Positions 1 to 10,545 of a stretch of 64,000 nucleotides of DNA are shown here, in pieces (position 1 is the stretch's first letter; each line of letters starts with the position of its first letter). The DNA lies in NCBI GenBank assembly GCA_021234155.1, contig JAJEKV010000083.1, forward strand, positions 4,757,250 through 4,821,249. The letters run 5' to 3'. Origin of the DNA: Isoetes taiwanensis (Eukaryota > Streptophyta > Lycopodiopsida > Isoetales > Isoetaceae). Under the pieces are notes generated by a model that was not told where the DNA came from, searched no databases, and worked only from the letters and a program-made list of their open reading frames with translations. The translations under genes were made by a program, and so were the position numbers.

Positions 1-371
1 TTGTAGTGTGATGCCACCTCTTTAATGTGTTGATACAACCAATGTAATGCTTCGCCATGGATACACCCATTTGATTGGAAAGTGACCCCCTTACATGTAG
101 AGCAGCGAAAGAGTCAATGTTCAAACATTAAAATCAAATTGGTTCAGCAAAAGAGCCAATGCTCAACTATTATAATTAAATTGATCGGCCTAATGTTTGC
201 AAAAGAAGGCAAACGTCTTAATGTAGTGGCAAATGATTCCTTTTATATAATCCTTAGCCTATGTGTGACGCTCTCATAGTTGGGGACAAAATCAAAGGCA
301 CTCTACCAACTTCGAATCCCACCAAACATAATCGCCACCAATAATGGCCAATGTGCATGACGTAAAAAGAC
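1..371. other. No gene recognised
   Basis: I see only short AT-rich sequence here. A phrase of about 25 bases around 110-135 is repeated imperfectly around 145-170. No coding exon, RNA gene or element end could be supported. Confidence 0.5.
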
Positions 372-372
372 C

Positions 373-426
<54 letters not shown>
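372..426. repeat. (TCTA)n microsatellite
   Basis: About 13 uninterrupted copies of the tetranucleotide ATCT. It makes an artificial open frame of repeated SIYL residues, which is not a gene. Confidence 0.97.
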
Positions 427-493
427 TGTTGATTATAAAGTTGAAGTGGGGTGGAACCTAATTAGTGCCAAGGCTATAGGCTATACAGCGTCG

Positions 494-530
494 AAATATT
501 TTTACCCCGGTTATTGTGATTCCATCGCAA
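494..530 (+). repeat. Left terminal inverted repeat core
   Basis: This 37-bp stretch is the exact reverse complement of 2764-2800. It contains TTACCCCGG and the first copy of the GTGATTCCATC phrase that also builds the internal array. Confidence 0.85.
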
Positions 531-1426
531 GATATTCCTTGCCGCTTGAAATCACGAAGCCGGAAACGGGATCCGCTCCTAAGTCCTCGATTATTCGCAC
601 TCGACGATTATGTCGGTGTACCTTCTGATGGATCTCAGCCTTCCGTTTACAGGGTCCATCCTCACCGTCCGTTTTATACCTTCCCGGCAGAATCACCTCC
701 ACAAAATACCGCCGGATGGAATCACCGCCCATTTATTCCATTGTATGAATCACCATCCGAATATCCGATACACGGATATGGCTATGGCGGAAAAAACGGG
801 GCTTGAAGAATTTCCCTCCCGCGATTCCGACACTTCTTCCCGCCATAGCCGAATCCTTGGTTAGAGCTTTTCCTTTCCCTGCTTTTTCGGATTCATTCTA
901 AGTTCTTCTATTCAAACGATTGTTTGATCCATTTGACCAGCAATTTAGGAAGTTTTTCCCCCTTTTCTGCCGCCCATTTTGGTCCGGTAGTTGATCCCCA
1001 TATTCTTGCTCAAGATCGGTGGCTAAGTACCTTCTTCTTTCGCTCTTATCGTTAGAAAGCGGCGCCGCATCAAATCATTTGGGTTCTTGTTGGGCCTAAC
1101 AGATTTAAAAGCTTTTCGGATACCGGATTTTCGGTTTTGTGTTTGTTGCGAGAAGTTTTTTAAAGAGTTTATCGCGGTTCCTAGGCTCAGAAGTTCGGCC
1201 AAGCAGTTGGTAGTTCATATCCTTGCTTAGTTATTCTTAAATTGTGAGATTAAACTGTTAGTTTTATCGGAGCAGGAGCGGCCGGAAGCTGGAAGGATTT
1301 GCAGGGGCGGCAGGATCAGTTAAGAAGATCAAAGAGTTAGATTGGGGAAAGAAGGGACAGGTAACAGAGAGCGGCAGAACAGACGGAGAATGCTTGGGCT
1401 GTCGGAAGTAACCTGTAACAAGATCT

Positions 1427-2158
1427 GTGGGCTCTGAATCTTTGGATTTCAGCAGTAGCAGGTCGGTGAGTTCTGTAGACTTCAGGATTATCATAAACCT
1501 GCGCAGAGGTTGCCGGATCAGAAAATTTTGGATTGAATACTTTGGCCGCAGTAAGAATTCGTACATCTGTCTGAGCAAGCATCAGAAATTGCAGGTTTTA
1601 TCTTTAGGCTCAAGAAGTAGTATAGAAATGCATCTTATGATGTGCAATCCGGAAGAAATAAGACCGAAAAGCATAAAAGAGAAGAAGAATGTAGCTCGGC
1701 CATTACAGGAGCTTAACGAAAATGATTTAGAGGCCTTTTTAGCAAAAGGGGTAAATGGAAGGAAGGTAGATCCGGCAGATTGCCCCTGTTCTATGATATT
1801 TAATTTCAGCAAGCCTCTGTCATTTTGCCCAGATCTGCCCCTCTTCACAAGCCACCGCCTCTACCTTCAAATGCTGCACAAATCGGTGTTTGAATTTCTG
1901 TTTGTGTTGAATCTAGAGAAATGGGTTTCTATTCCTTTTGTGCATTCCTATTCTAGAGAAATGGGTCGGCCCAGCTCACAGTGCTGCCCAGATTCACTAT
2001 TCCTGTTGAATCTAGAGAAATGGGTTACATTAGAAACGGGTTTTTTGTTCTTGTGTTTATTGTTTCTTGGCATTGCCGATAATGGCAAGGGGTTCAAATC
2101 CCCAACCAGAAATGTTCTGGGCAGTGCAAGGGCTTGTTTTTTTCAACGATTGGTTTAA
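1427..2158 (+). CDS. Open frame inside the Mutator-like element, unrecognised
   Basis: A 243-codon open frame begins at an ATG-led stretch and ends in a stop at 2158. I recognise no domain. The middle, with LQELNENDLEAFLAKG and KVDPADCPC, has a protein-like composition. The later part includes three imperfect copies of a phrase coding NLEKWV-like residues, produced by a short DNA repeat (tctagagaaatgggt at about 1911, 1953 and 2015). It lies between the element's inverted ends, so it may be a captured fragment carrying exon and intron sequence. It may also be a chance open frame, since the composition is only mildly biased. Function unknown. Confidence 0.25.
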   Translation: MGSESLDFSSSRSVSSVDFRIIINLRRGCRIRKFWIEYFGRSKNSYICLSKHQKLQVLSLGSRSSIEMHLMMCNPEEIRPKSIKEKKNVARPLQELNENDLEAFLAKGVNGRKVDPADCPCSMIFNFSKPLSFCPDLPLFTSHRLYLQMLHKSVFEFLFVLNLEKWVSIPFVHSYSREMGRPSSQCCPDSLFLLNLEKWVTLETGFLFLCLLFLGIADNGKGFKSPTRNVLGSARACFFQRLV

Positions 2159-2295
2159 TTTAATTTTCTTCATGATCTTCAAGTAACCATCCTCAACCAT
2201 TTTTTATGGACTCATGCATGAACTTCTGCTGGGAATGAACCATCAGCCAATTTTTCCTCCCTGCTTGCAGTTATCACAAATTCAAAGTTCCCCAG

Positions 2296-2660
2296 GTGAT
2301 TCCTTCCCGCGGAATGCATTCGTGGTGATTCCATCTCGAAGAATCTTACATTTGTGATTCCACCGGGCAGAATCGCATGGTTGTGATTCCATCTGGCGGA
2401 ATAGCAATGTTGTGATTCTGTCTGGCGGGATACGTAAGTGGTGATTCCATCTCACGGAATCAGACATTCGTGATTCCATCTGGCGGAATAGCACGATTGT
2501 GATTCCGTCTGGCGGAATAACACGATTGTGATTCCGTCTCGCGGAATAAATAATACGGTTGTGATTCCGTCTGGTGGAATACATGAGCGGTGATTCCATC
2601 TCGAAGAATCGTAAATTGGTGATTCCATCTGGCGGAATAGCAAAGTTGTGATTCCGCCGG
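2296..2660 (+). repeat. 29-bp hairpin-unit tandem array
   Basis: About 13 units, each starting with GTGATTCCATCTGGCGGAAT or a close variant and followed by 8-10 variable bases, give a period near 29 bp. Each unit is a small inverted repeat (GATTCC...GGAATC), so every unit can fold alone. Single units also occur in both ends of the element (510-530, 690-760, 2739-2780). The array probably serves as subterminal protein-binding sites of the transposon. It is not a CRISPR array (see rejected list). Confidence 0.85.
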
Positions 2661-2763
2661 AAGGTATAAATGACCTGAAAGCGACCCTGTCAGGTACGGA
2701 TAACGGGGGCTCTGGTACAGATAACGGGGTCTCCGGCCTGGTGATTCCGCGGGATGGAATTTT

Positions 2764-2800
2764 TTGCGATGGAATCACAATAACCGGGGTAAAAATATTT
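2764..2800 (-). repeat. Right terminal inverted repeat core
   Basis: Perfect reverse complement of 494-530. Outside it lie six further bases and then the 9-bp duplication at 2807-2815. Confidence 0.85.
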
Positions 2801-2854
2801 TGTTCCGGCTATACATGTCTAAAATATTTGTAGGAGCGGTCAGGGCTAGAGATC

Positions 2855-3425
2855 ATGGCGCAGAAGCGAATGTTGAGATATTACCTCAAAGCTTTAATTT
2901 CTTTCGCGATTTTGGCACTCCTGCTTGCTAATGCCAAGTCCAATGATATTGAGTGCGCGCTAGCTTTTGATGTCAGGAATGGGAAGTTTGATTCTAAAGG
3001 ATCAGTCCCGTGGAATTGTTTGGAAAAGCTCTAATATTAGTGATGCTTCCATTCATAAGGTTAATTGGAGATCCATTGCAGGTGGAATCATAGGGGGTTT
3101 ATTTGCCATAATCATAATAATTATTATAAAATTCAGATATGTTTTACTGCCCAAGAAGTCAGCCATGTCCTCAGAAGATGAAGAGACAAGTTTGCATGTT
3201 CATTACAAATACAAGCCATGCTTCTAGCCAAGTTCTTGTCCCGAGAGCTAAAATTGATAAGAGGATTTCTCCCAGCCTATTGGTTCTGGAGCTTATGGAG
3301 AAGTGTATAGAGGAAAACTTGTAGATGCCACATAAGTTGTTGTGAAGAAGCTGCTTGATCTGCAGGCTGACCACAAAGAACTCTTTACAGAGATTGCAAT
3401 TCCTAGAAGAAGCCAGCACCAAAAT
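2855..3425 (+). pseudogene. Receptor-like kinase, 5' part (signal peptide to N-lobe)
   Basis: An ATG at 2855 opens a 59-codon frame with a typical secretory signal: a short basic start, then LISFAILALLLANA. It stops at 3034. A second frame (2979-3227) continues as an extracellular stub and a transmembrane helix (GGIIGGLFAIIIIIIIKF), then stops. A third stretch, about 3288-3420, encodes GAYGEVYRGKL, an in-frame stop, then VVVKKLLDLQADHKELFTEI: the glycine loop and the VVVKK lysine of a protein kinase. The order signal peptide, short ectodomain, membrane helix, kinase is that of a plant receptor-like kinase. The extracellular part is far too short for one, and frameshifts plus the stop disable it. 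The rest of the kinase lies past the LINE, from 7466. Confidence 0.75.
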
Positions 3426-4516
3426 CAGAGTACTAGCTATTATCCTATATGAATAAATAATTTTTGTATACCAAGATGGTTGGGTGTTTCAGTGGCATTA
3501 GAATTGGGTTCGGGCTCTGCAATAAAATACCAGGATGAACACAAAAGTCAGCTACTATAACCACTGGGTTCTTTTTCATGAGACCCAAGGCATGCACACA
3601 AGCAATCCCCAAGCACGCATCAAATCCCCACCTGGTATTTTCCAGATCATTTCTGCTTAGAATTGGCTTGATCAACGTCTTCTTGCCTCAAGCTTGTTCC
3701 TCAACCTTTCGCATCAAAATCCATCCGGTTTCTCTTCATTTGCAAGGTCGTCTTCTTATATAGTTTTGCTGATGCAGAAAACCCCAGCTGGCAATCTATC
3801 ATCTTGCCAAGGCATCCCGCTAGATGCCCGTCTGGCATGTTGAAGACCCAATTTGGCATGGCTGCTTCCTAATCAGGCCGATATGCTGCTGTCTGATATC
3901 GCAACATAGGCCACAATTTTTGTAGCACCCGATTTAAGGGTGCTCACCAATTTCTATTAAAGGTTTACTAAGATTATTAACATGTTAACAAAATTATTTT
4001 TAAATTTAATTTACTAACAACATGCCCTAAGGCCACAAGGTTTGTTACAGGGGATGGACAAATGGAGGACTTCACGATGGAAATTGTTAACCAAGCTCGT
4101 GAGGGATATGCCAAGTTGTTCGGTGAACTTTTGTTCACTAACCCTATATTTTGTCCATTATTGTCTTTTCTAATCTGACATTATGCATGAACATGATCTG
4201 AAGGATTCTTGAAGCTCCTATGCATTCCTCAGTTGGATCTGCAAAGATTTGATTGAATATTACCTTCTATTGTTATTCTTTGTACTTTGAATGAAGGATC
4301 TCAATGCACGTCAGTTGGAGGTAATAAGAAATGCCTTGCATCAGGGGGAAAGCTCTAGTGGAGTAGGGCCTGGCATGCCCACTTTTCTTTGAAGTATCAC
4401 TTGAACACATCAATCTTTGTTGAACCCATACCCGTAGAGGTCGTGAATGTGCCTTATTGAAGAGAAACCAACTCATCACACATATCAAATCAAGATTAAC
4501 GAAACACAACATTTCC
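3426..4516. other. Unassigned stretch inside the split kinase locus
   Basis: Probably intron or decayed exon of the receptor-kinase pseudogene. A minus-strand open frame at 3445-3675 (76 codons) has a protein-like look but no family I know. Nothing else is supported. Confidence 0.4.
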
Positions 4517-4538
4517 AACATGATGAGCTATATAGTAG
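4517..4538 (+). repeat. LINE target-site duplication, left copy
   Basis: A 22-bp sequence starting aacatgatgagctat is repeated exactly at 7111-7132, directly after the LINE's A-run. This fixes both edges of the insertion. Confidence 0.95.
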
Positions 4539-4550
4539 CTCATCATGTTG

Positions 4551-6780
4551 GAAGTGCATGGCCAAGGATAAATGTCCTGGGCTGGATGGCATCCCTGTGG
4601 AGTTCTTTCAGATTTATTGGGAGTGGGCTGGTGAGTCTGTGTACCAGGTGTATCTTGAGTTGCTGCAGTCTTCTCAAATGGATAGGATCTTGAATACCGC
4701 ATGCATTTCCTTGATTCCTAAGGTTAAGCAGCCTTCTACCATTAATGATTGGAGGCCTATCTCCTTGTTGTCCTCTGTGTACAAGATTATTGCGAAAGCC
4801 CTGGCAGAGAAGTTGAAGCCGGTGTTGACTTCTTCCATTAGTAAGGTTCAGTCTGGGTTTGTTCCTGGGAGGAACATTTTGACTAATGTTACCGCAGCTT
4901 ATGAGGGCCTTTATTGGGCCAGGAGAACAGGTCAAGGCATTGTCTATCTTAAGCTTGACTTTGCCAAAGCTTACGATAGTGTCCGTTGGGAGTTCTTGTC
5001 TGCCATGATGTTAGCGTTGGGCTGTGGTCTACGCTTTACAGAGACAGTCATGAAGCTGCATAGGTCAGCACGGGCTACGGTGGTGTGCCAGGGTGAACCC
5101 TCCGCCTTTTTCCTTAGGCAGAGGGGTGCGTCAGAGGTGCCCTTTGGCACTGTTTTTGTTTACGATTGTGGCGAAGGCACTGTCTCAGTTGTTTCTGGCT
5201 ACAGTGGAGGAGGGGGTGGTGGATGGGCTTCGGATGCAGGATGGTAGCCAGCAGATTATTAACCAGTTCGTCGATGACACTTTCCTCTTCTTGGTGGCAG
5301 AAGAGAGGAATTTGCGGAATGTGAAGGGTTTGCTGGATACTTTCTCCTTGGCCTCAGGCGTTCTTCTGAATTGGGGTAAATGCGTCGCATTATGGGCCCA
5401 GCTGGCTCCGCCTCTCCCTTGTTTGGCTCTATTCCCTTGGAAGGTGCATCCAGGTAATGTGTGTACTAAGCTGTTGGGTATTCCCTTTGGTGGGGATGTT
5501 TTCATGGGGAGGGTGTGGGATGAGATTTTGCAGGGGTTGCGGAAACACCTCAATTGGTGGAAGGGTAGCAAGTTGTCCATGGCAGGTAGGATCACTATTG
5601 CCAAGTCAGTACTTTGTAGCACTCATGCGTATACAGCATCTGCGATGTTAGCTCCTGAGGGTAAGATACAGGCTTTGGATAAGATTGTTCGAAATTTTGT
5701 GTGGGGCGGGGATGATGAAGGGGTGGTTGTTAAAGTGGCTTGGTGGAAGTGTCTCTGCCCCCGGAAGGATGGGGGCTTGGCCATTCTGGATTTGGCACTG
5801 CATAGTAAGGTGTTGGTCTCCAAGTTTGTTTGGAGCACTCTGCAGGATGGAGCATCTTCTCCTGGTGCGGCGCTGTTGTTGCAGTCTCTTCGCCATTGTG
5901 TGGCGTTTGGGAAGCCGTCTGTGCATGTGGAGTTGCCCTAGGCACTGTTGTATGGTCTCCGGCCTTTCCCACATGCATCCCCTTTTCTCACGGGGGTGTT
6001 GCGGGCTTGGGATCATGTGCGTGTGCTCTTCTGGCTAGATTATGCCTCAGTTTATCACCACTCTTCTCCTTTCTTGTGGATTCCTCTACCCCCTGCGCAC
6101 TTGCCCTTGGCTGCCACTGTGCATGCTCGAACGCATGCCCGTTGGAGGCGAGCTATTGTGCTCACCTTGAAGGATTGGTATTGGGGTGGTCAGCTAGCTT
6201 CGTGGGAGTTCTTTCGAGCTCACTTTCGTCTGAGGGGCAGTGACCGGGCTATTTGGGAACAAGTGGCGGGGAGTATTCCGCTATACATACCTATAGCCCC
6301 TCAGGATGATGTGGTGGTGCAGGTTTGGAAGGTTCATCCGGATGTTGTGTCTTCTTGTTTTATGCGGTCTTGTTACTGGGTGCTGGCTATTCATGACACT
6401 CTGCCCCCTTCAGGCAAGTGGTCTCTGCAGCTTCCGGGTTCTCGATGGCGCTCGGTTTGGACGTGGACATGGAGCTCACTTCCCCCACTGAAGGTTAGGG
6501 TGCTTCTGTGGCAGGGGTGCATTGCTGTATCTGGGTGAATGCCCTTGTGAGTCAGTTTAGGCCAGGTGTGAGCCCTCTCTGCCCTTGTTGTAGCCTTCAT
6601 CGTGAGACTGTGGAGCATTGTCTGGTTTCATGCCCTCAGTTGCAGGCTGCCTGGGATTGGGTCAGGGCTCTGTTTCAGGTGAGATTGACTAGCCAGCAGT
6701 TGCTGCTTCATGTGTATCGTGGTGCTTGGCCGCTCTTGCAGCAGCAAGCCTTGCATCTGTATGTGGCTTGGTTGGTGTGA
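4551..6780 (+). pseudogene. LINE ORF2 reverse transcriptase, 3' half
   Basis: The protein would copy the element's RNA at a nicked target (target-primed reverse transcription). Fragments: frame one about 4551-5105 (fingers and palm, LKLDFAKAYD carrying the first catalytic aspartate), frame two 5093-5941 (palm box FVDD, thumb), frame three 5948-6538 and then 6508-6780 (zinc-finger tail). At least three frameshifts separate these pieces and no start codon belongs to the ORF in this copy. The endonuclease and the upstream gag-like ORF1 are absent. Confidence 0.9.
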
Positions 6781-7110
6781 CTGATTTGGAAGCGGTGGCG
6801 GTTGTGGATCTTTCAGGGGATTCAGCAGCCTGCAGCCTCTCTGATTCCTCGACACAGGTACAAGCTATTTCAAAGCTTTCTGGTGTTCCCGGGATTAGTA
6901 GAGCGGAAGTTTGCCATTTGGCGGGACTTCTTGGGTGTTGTAGATGGTGATGGTCGATTTGTACAGCAGTAGAGTTGCAGTTTTTCTGTGAGTTTGTTGT
7001 GGAGTGTCGAGGTATCGCTGTCTCTTTGGGGCAGTTCTCCTTCCTCCTCACTTGCTTTGTAACATTACCATTCTTTTAATATATTGATGACACAGTTCTT
7101 CAAAAAAAAA
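4551..7110 (+). mobile_element. 5'-truncated L1-type LINE
   Basis: Begins inside the reverse transcriptase and ends in a short A-run (7102-7112), flanked by the 22-bp duplication. Reverse transcriptase blocks appear in order: KCPGLDGIPVEFF, WRPISLLSSVYKIIAK, QSGFVPGRN, LKLDFAKAYDSV, then after a frameshift near 5105 GVRQRCPLALFLF and FVDDTFLFL (the catalytic box, with FVDD in place of the usual F/YADD). A zinc-finger domain (CPCCSLHRETVEHCLVSCP) follows at about 6575-6645. Frames switch near 5105, 5941 and 6538, so the copy is dead. The endonuclease half is missing, as expected of 5' truncation. Confidence 0.93.
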
Positions 7111-7465
7111 AACATGATGAGCTATATAGTAGATGGGTTCTCAAGGGTGAAGATAGGGCCATGATGTATGAGGTGGCTCAAAGATACATACGCTTCAAGA
7201 GCTTTCAACCTGCTTTGGCTACATCCATTGGACTTGCATATGAAGTTGCTAGCTTTAGTTGAGATATCATAGGGCCAATGGTGATTCCACCATTCATGAA
7301 TGCAGAGACACTTGCACACTTGTTTGACTATTTACTTAATAACCTCTCATGTTTTAGGAGATGGTCAAATGCAATTGCTAGAGCACCAAGAAGAATTGAC
7401 AAACACATATAGCTAGGAGCAAAATGAGAGTTGTAGATCAGTATGTTCCAGAGATAGCCTCAAAA

Positions 7466-7935
7466 CATTCTCTTAGATGAAGACTTTGAGCCAAAAGTTG
7501 CAGATTTTGGACTCTCTAGGTTAGTAGCTAGAAATGAGAGTGGTGTCTTTATGACTACAATATGCGGTACTCTAGGTTATTTTTCCCCCGAATTGTATAT
7601 AGAAGATGAAATTGGCATGAGGAGTGATGTTTACAGTTTTGGGGTGGTATTGCTCCAAATTCTTTCTGGTGCTGATCTCTCCAATCTAAAGGCTAGAGAT
7701 ATGTGGGACTACAACAATGACATGATCTATGCATTCGTAGATGACAAATTAGGTGACTCCTTTTGTGTGGACGAAAGTGAAGAGAATGTTTTGGGTTGCT
7801 ATGCTTCGCATCAATCAAGATCCTCATTTAAGACCTTTCATGTCTACAGTGGTTCAAATGCTAGATGGTAAGGAAAGTATTCCACATACTTCACTTGATT
7901 CACCATATCACAAGGAATCCACCTTGATTATATGA
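7466..7935 (+). pseudogene. Receptor-like kinase, 3' part (C-lobe)
   Basis: From 7466 the frame reads ILLDEDFEPKVADFGLSRL (subdomains VIb end and VII with the DFG motif), then GTLGYFSPELY (subdomain VIII, S in place of the usual A of APE-type boxes) and MRSDVYSFGVVLLQILSG (subdomain IX with its invariant D). The frame breaks near 7795: the neighbouring frame continues MLRINQDPHLRPFMSTVVQML, the subdomain XI region ending in the conserved R-P-x-M-S. The catalytic loop HRD is not found upstream, so subdomains III-VIa are lost or too decayed. With 2855-3425 this is one locus, interrupted by the LINE. Confidence 0.82.
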
Positions 7936-8206
7936 GCATATGTCATCTGCATAGGGTGGGCATAAGGTAAGGAAAGTATTTCATATACTTTATATAAAAG
8001 AATGTCAAGAGTCTTATTGATTCCCCTAAAGGCACAGGTACATTATGATTACCTATGCCATGTGAAGGATCATGTCAATCACCATGCTTCACGGCTTCCC
8101 CTTCCTTGTTCTTAGCAAAGATTTGCCTTTATAGGATGAAGGCATCAACAAAACAAGCATGCTGAAGGCATTTGTTAACTGTTTGAATCAAAGAGTTTTT
8201 GTTTTT

Positions 8207-8209
8207 TGT
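8207..8209. repeat. CACTA target duplication, left (tgt)
   Basis: Three bases tgt directly before CACTAC; the same three follow the element at 14704-14706. CACTA transposons make 3-bp duplications. Confidence 0.8.
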
Positions 8210-8234
8210 CACTACAAGAGAATGATTGTTAGGC

Positions 8235-9010
8235 ATCAGAATAAGCATCAGATAGCCTTCATGAAACAGAGTACTGCACATGCTCTCGGATCTGATGATT
8301 AACCTGATGTCTCCTCGAGCCGATGCCGCATCTGTGGTAGGGCAAAGCCTTTTGGGGCGCGTGTCGGAGATATGATTCAAAACCGGTCGATAACTGGTAG
8401 TCCCTGGAAAACTTCCCCTAAGCTTGATTTTGTCTTCTAAAAGCTTATGAACAAGCATGGATGTGCTTGACTCACATCAACTCTAAGAGCTGATGGGTGG
8501 CAAGAAGTAAATCATATCTATCCTACTCCGACTAATGTTATTTTATTAACCTGATGTACATTTTCTGATGCATAGGTGTCAGACTAAGCATCAGAAAAAT
8601 TGTTAGAATAAGCATCAGGTAATCACCACAGCACACATCAAGAAAATTGTCAGGTTAGTTGTCAGATTAAGCATCAGATGGATAGTTAGCATAATCCTCA
8701 GATTAAGCATCAGGTAAAACGTCAAATTTATAGTCAGATTACTCTTCACACTAGGCACCAGGAAAAACATCAGATGGATGGTTAGATTAATTGTCAGATT
8801 AAGCATCAGATGGATAGTTAGCTTAATCCCAGATTAAGCATCAGATAAAACTTCAAATTTATGGTCAGATTACTCTTCACACTAGGCACTAGGAAAAACA
8901 TCAGATGGATGGTTAGATTAATTGTCAGATTAAGCATCAAGAGAATTGTCATATTAGTTGTCAGAATAAGCATTAGGTAAATCATCAGGTCGTTGGTCAA
9001 GATAGTAGTT
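8235..9010. repeat. CACTA left subterminal repeats
   Basis: Dozens of short CATCAG and GTCAGATTA motifs. One block of about 170 bp (around 8665-8790) is duplicated almost exactly at about 8790-8960. In CACTA elements such subterminal motifs bind the TNPA-type protein. The four-residue periodic open frames here (LTINLTI and so on) are repeat artefacts. Confidence 0.85.
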
Positions 9011-9209
9011 ACTATGCTAATATTTTAGTCAAAAGAGAAATTAGATTTGTTACAAAACCATAAAGACATCGCGGTCAAGAAAACCAAATAAACACAATAC
9101 AATGCAATTTTAAAACCAATACAATATCTCAAAATGCAATAGCACTTTACAGATTGTCATTACATATAAAAGAAAGAGTACATATAAAAGAAAGAGTACA
9201 TATGTGCAC

Positions 9210-10545
9210 TTAGATGCCCTTACCCTTGCCCTTGCACTTTTTGCTATTTTTCCTTGAAGTAGATGCGTTGTCGCTCCTTTTAGTTGCTTCCTCCACAACC
9301 TTCTTCTTCCTAACCATTATCTCTTTCTCCCTCCTTGCATCTTCCATCCCCTTCTCCATCAACATATCACGAGCCCAATCGGGTGTACCTTCATGCGCAC
9401 CTTCCATGTCAATGTTATCTTCGCCAGCATCAATCCCATTTCTTTCTATCATGGCTGCCCTTGCACCATAAAGCTCATCCCTATCATGTTCTTCATCTTC
9501 CCTATCCGCATCTCCTTCACCTCCAACTATTTCAATGTCATTGTTGTCTCTCTCCTCCTCGCCATGGGCATCATCTCCTTGTTTGCCTCCTAAAAAAAAG
9601 AAAAGTTGCACACAAGTTAGAAAAACAATATAGTTATAACATAGGAAATTTAACACGTTCCGTAAAAATATATTTATCTTTTGTACATCAGAATATTTCA
9701 GATCCAAATTTTCTGATTTTTCAAACAAAATCAATATATTTATCTTTTTTATGTACATAAGAATATTTCAGCTCCAGATTTTCTGATTTTTCAAACAAAA
9801 TAAAAATTGTAATGCTCAGAAAAAAGAAAACATGTTCTTTCCGTTTTCGCTCCTTATTCTTCCTTGCCCCCATCTTTTTTAATATGATCTGCTGCCTTGT
9901 ACTACAAAAGCAACAATCATGTTATGATAATTAACCATCTTACAAGAATGTTTTGAATGTCCAAACTTACATTTCCGGGAACTTTTCCTTGGGCAATTAA
10001 AGTTTCTCGATAAACTTTGTATGACCCTTTCTCTACTATTAGCGGAATAGTTTTTGCAGAAGGATAACTGCCCCAATCTCGATACTAAATAATTATAAGT
10101 TAGCTAAATAAATTTCTTATGAATTAAAATTGCGTATACATTCTTACATAATCCGTTTTCATGCCAGCATGCCCTTGTCGTCCAAAGCCATGTGTCCCAT
10201 TTCTTGCAGCAGCAGCTCTTATCTGTTGGTCATGATTCCTTCCTTTGTTCTCGATAAATATGTCCCAAACTTCAGGCTTAACATGCAAGGGACGGTCTTG
10301 AGCACCGCTTCTAGACAACCAGCCCCTATGATTGATACATTAACAACAATTAATGCCAATATAATACAAATAAGTTAATAAAGATATCAAACATACATAC
10401 TTACTTCCAACGATTAAACTTTTGGCCAGCCCTTTTCAGAATATCACGAGCCATCATCCCTTTACCGTAACGGTTTTCATGTGGATGTCCATCATGTGGC
10501 CAAGAGTTAACATCGTATAGATCAAAATACCTATCAAAGATGATA
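9210..10545 (-). pseudogene. Transposase_24-like (TNPA-class) CACTA gene
   Basis: Read from right to left. Exon about 10545-10425 encodes RYFDLYDVNSWPHDGHPHEN and ends RAGQKFNRW at a GTAAGT donor. Exon about 10320-10147 encodes RPLHVKPEVWDIFIENKGRN, a W-then-N/R-rich pattern like the plant Ptta/En/Spm transposase (Transposase_24). Exon about 10085-9970 encodes GSYPSAKTIPLIVEKGSYKV. A final exon, about 9590-9210, is acidic and then very basic, ending KKCKGKGKGI. The likely role is binding the subterminal repeats. The 5' end is cut off at 10545, where the oppositely oriented transposase begins, so the gene cannot make a full protein. Confidence 0.65.

Larger units (their letters stand above)
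488..2806. mobile_element. Non-autonomous Mutator-like DNA transposon
   Basis: A 9-bp direct repeat, ggctataca, lies at 479-487 and 2807-2815. Just inside it are inverted ends whose best core (494-530 and 2764-2800) is a perfect 37-bp match. Weaker inverted similarity continues for roughly 250 bp on each side: the phrase with tataccttcc followed by a ggcgGAATCAC-like unit recurs in mirror orientation. Long degenerate inverted ends with a 9-bp target duplication are the hallmarks of Mutator-like elements. No transposase is visible, so the copy depends on another element. The interior from about 860 to 2280 differs in texture from the ends and could be captured host sequence (Pack-MULE style), but I recognise no parent gene. 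Assignment to Mutator rests on end structure alone. Confidence 0.62.

Noticed and set aside
344-628. Open frame starting with SIYLSIYL repeats
   Set aside because: It is the (TCTA)n microsatellite run into the transposon end.
2074-2112. tRNA-like T-arm (GGTTCAAATCC)
   Set aside because: Only the box B-like segment is present; no acceptor pairing, anticodon arm or box A at the right distance could be found.
2296-2660. CRISPR-like array (regular repeats with variable spacers)
   Set aside because: The genome is eukaryotic, repeats are about 20 bp and diverged, spacers are only 8-10 bp, there are no cas genes, and the unit also forms the ends of a transposon.
8615-9000. Open frames with LTINLTIHLM repeats
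   Set aside because: Translation of CACTA subterminal motifs; not proteins.
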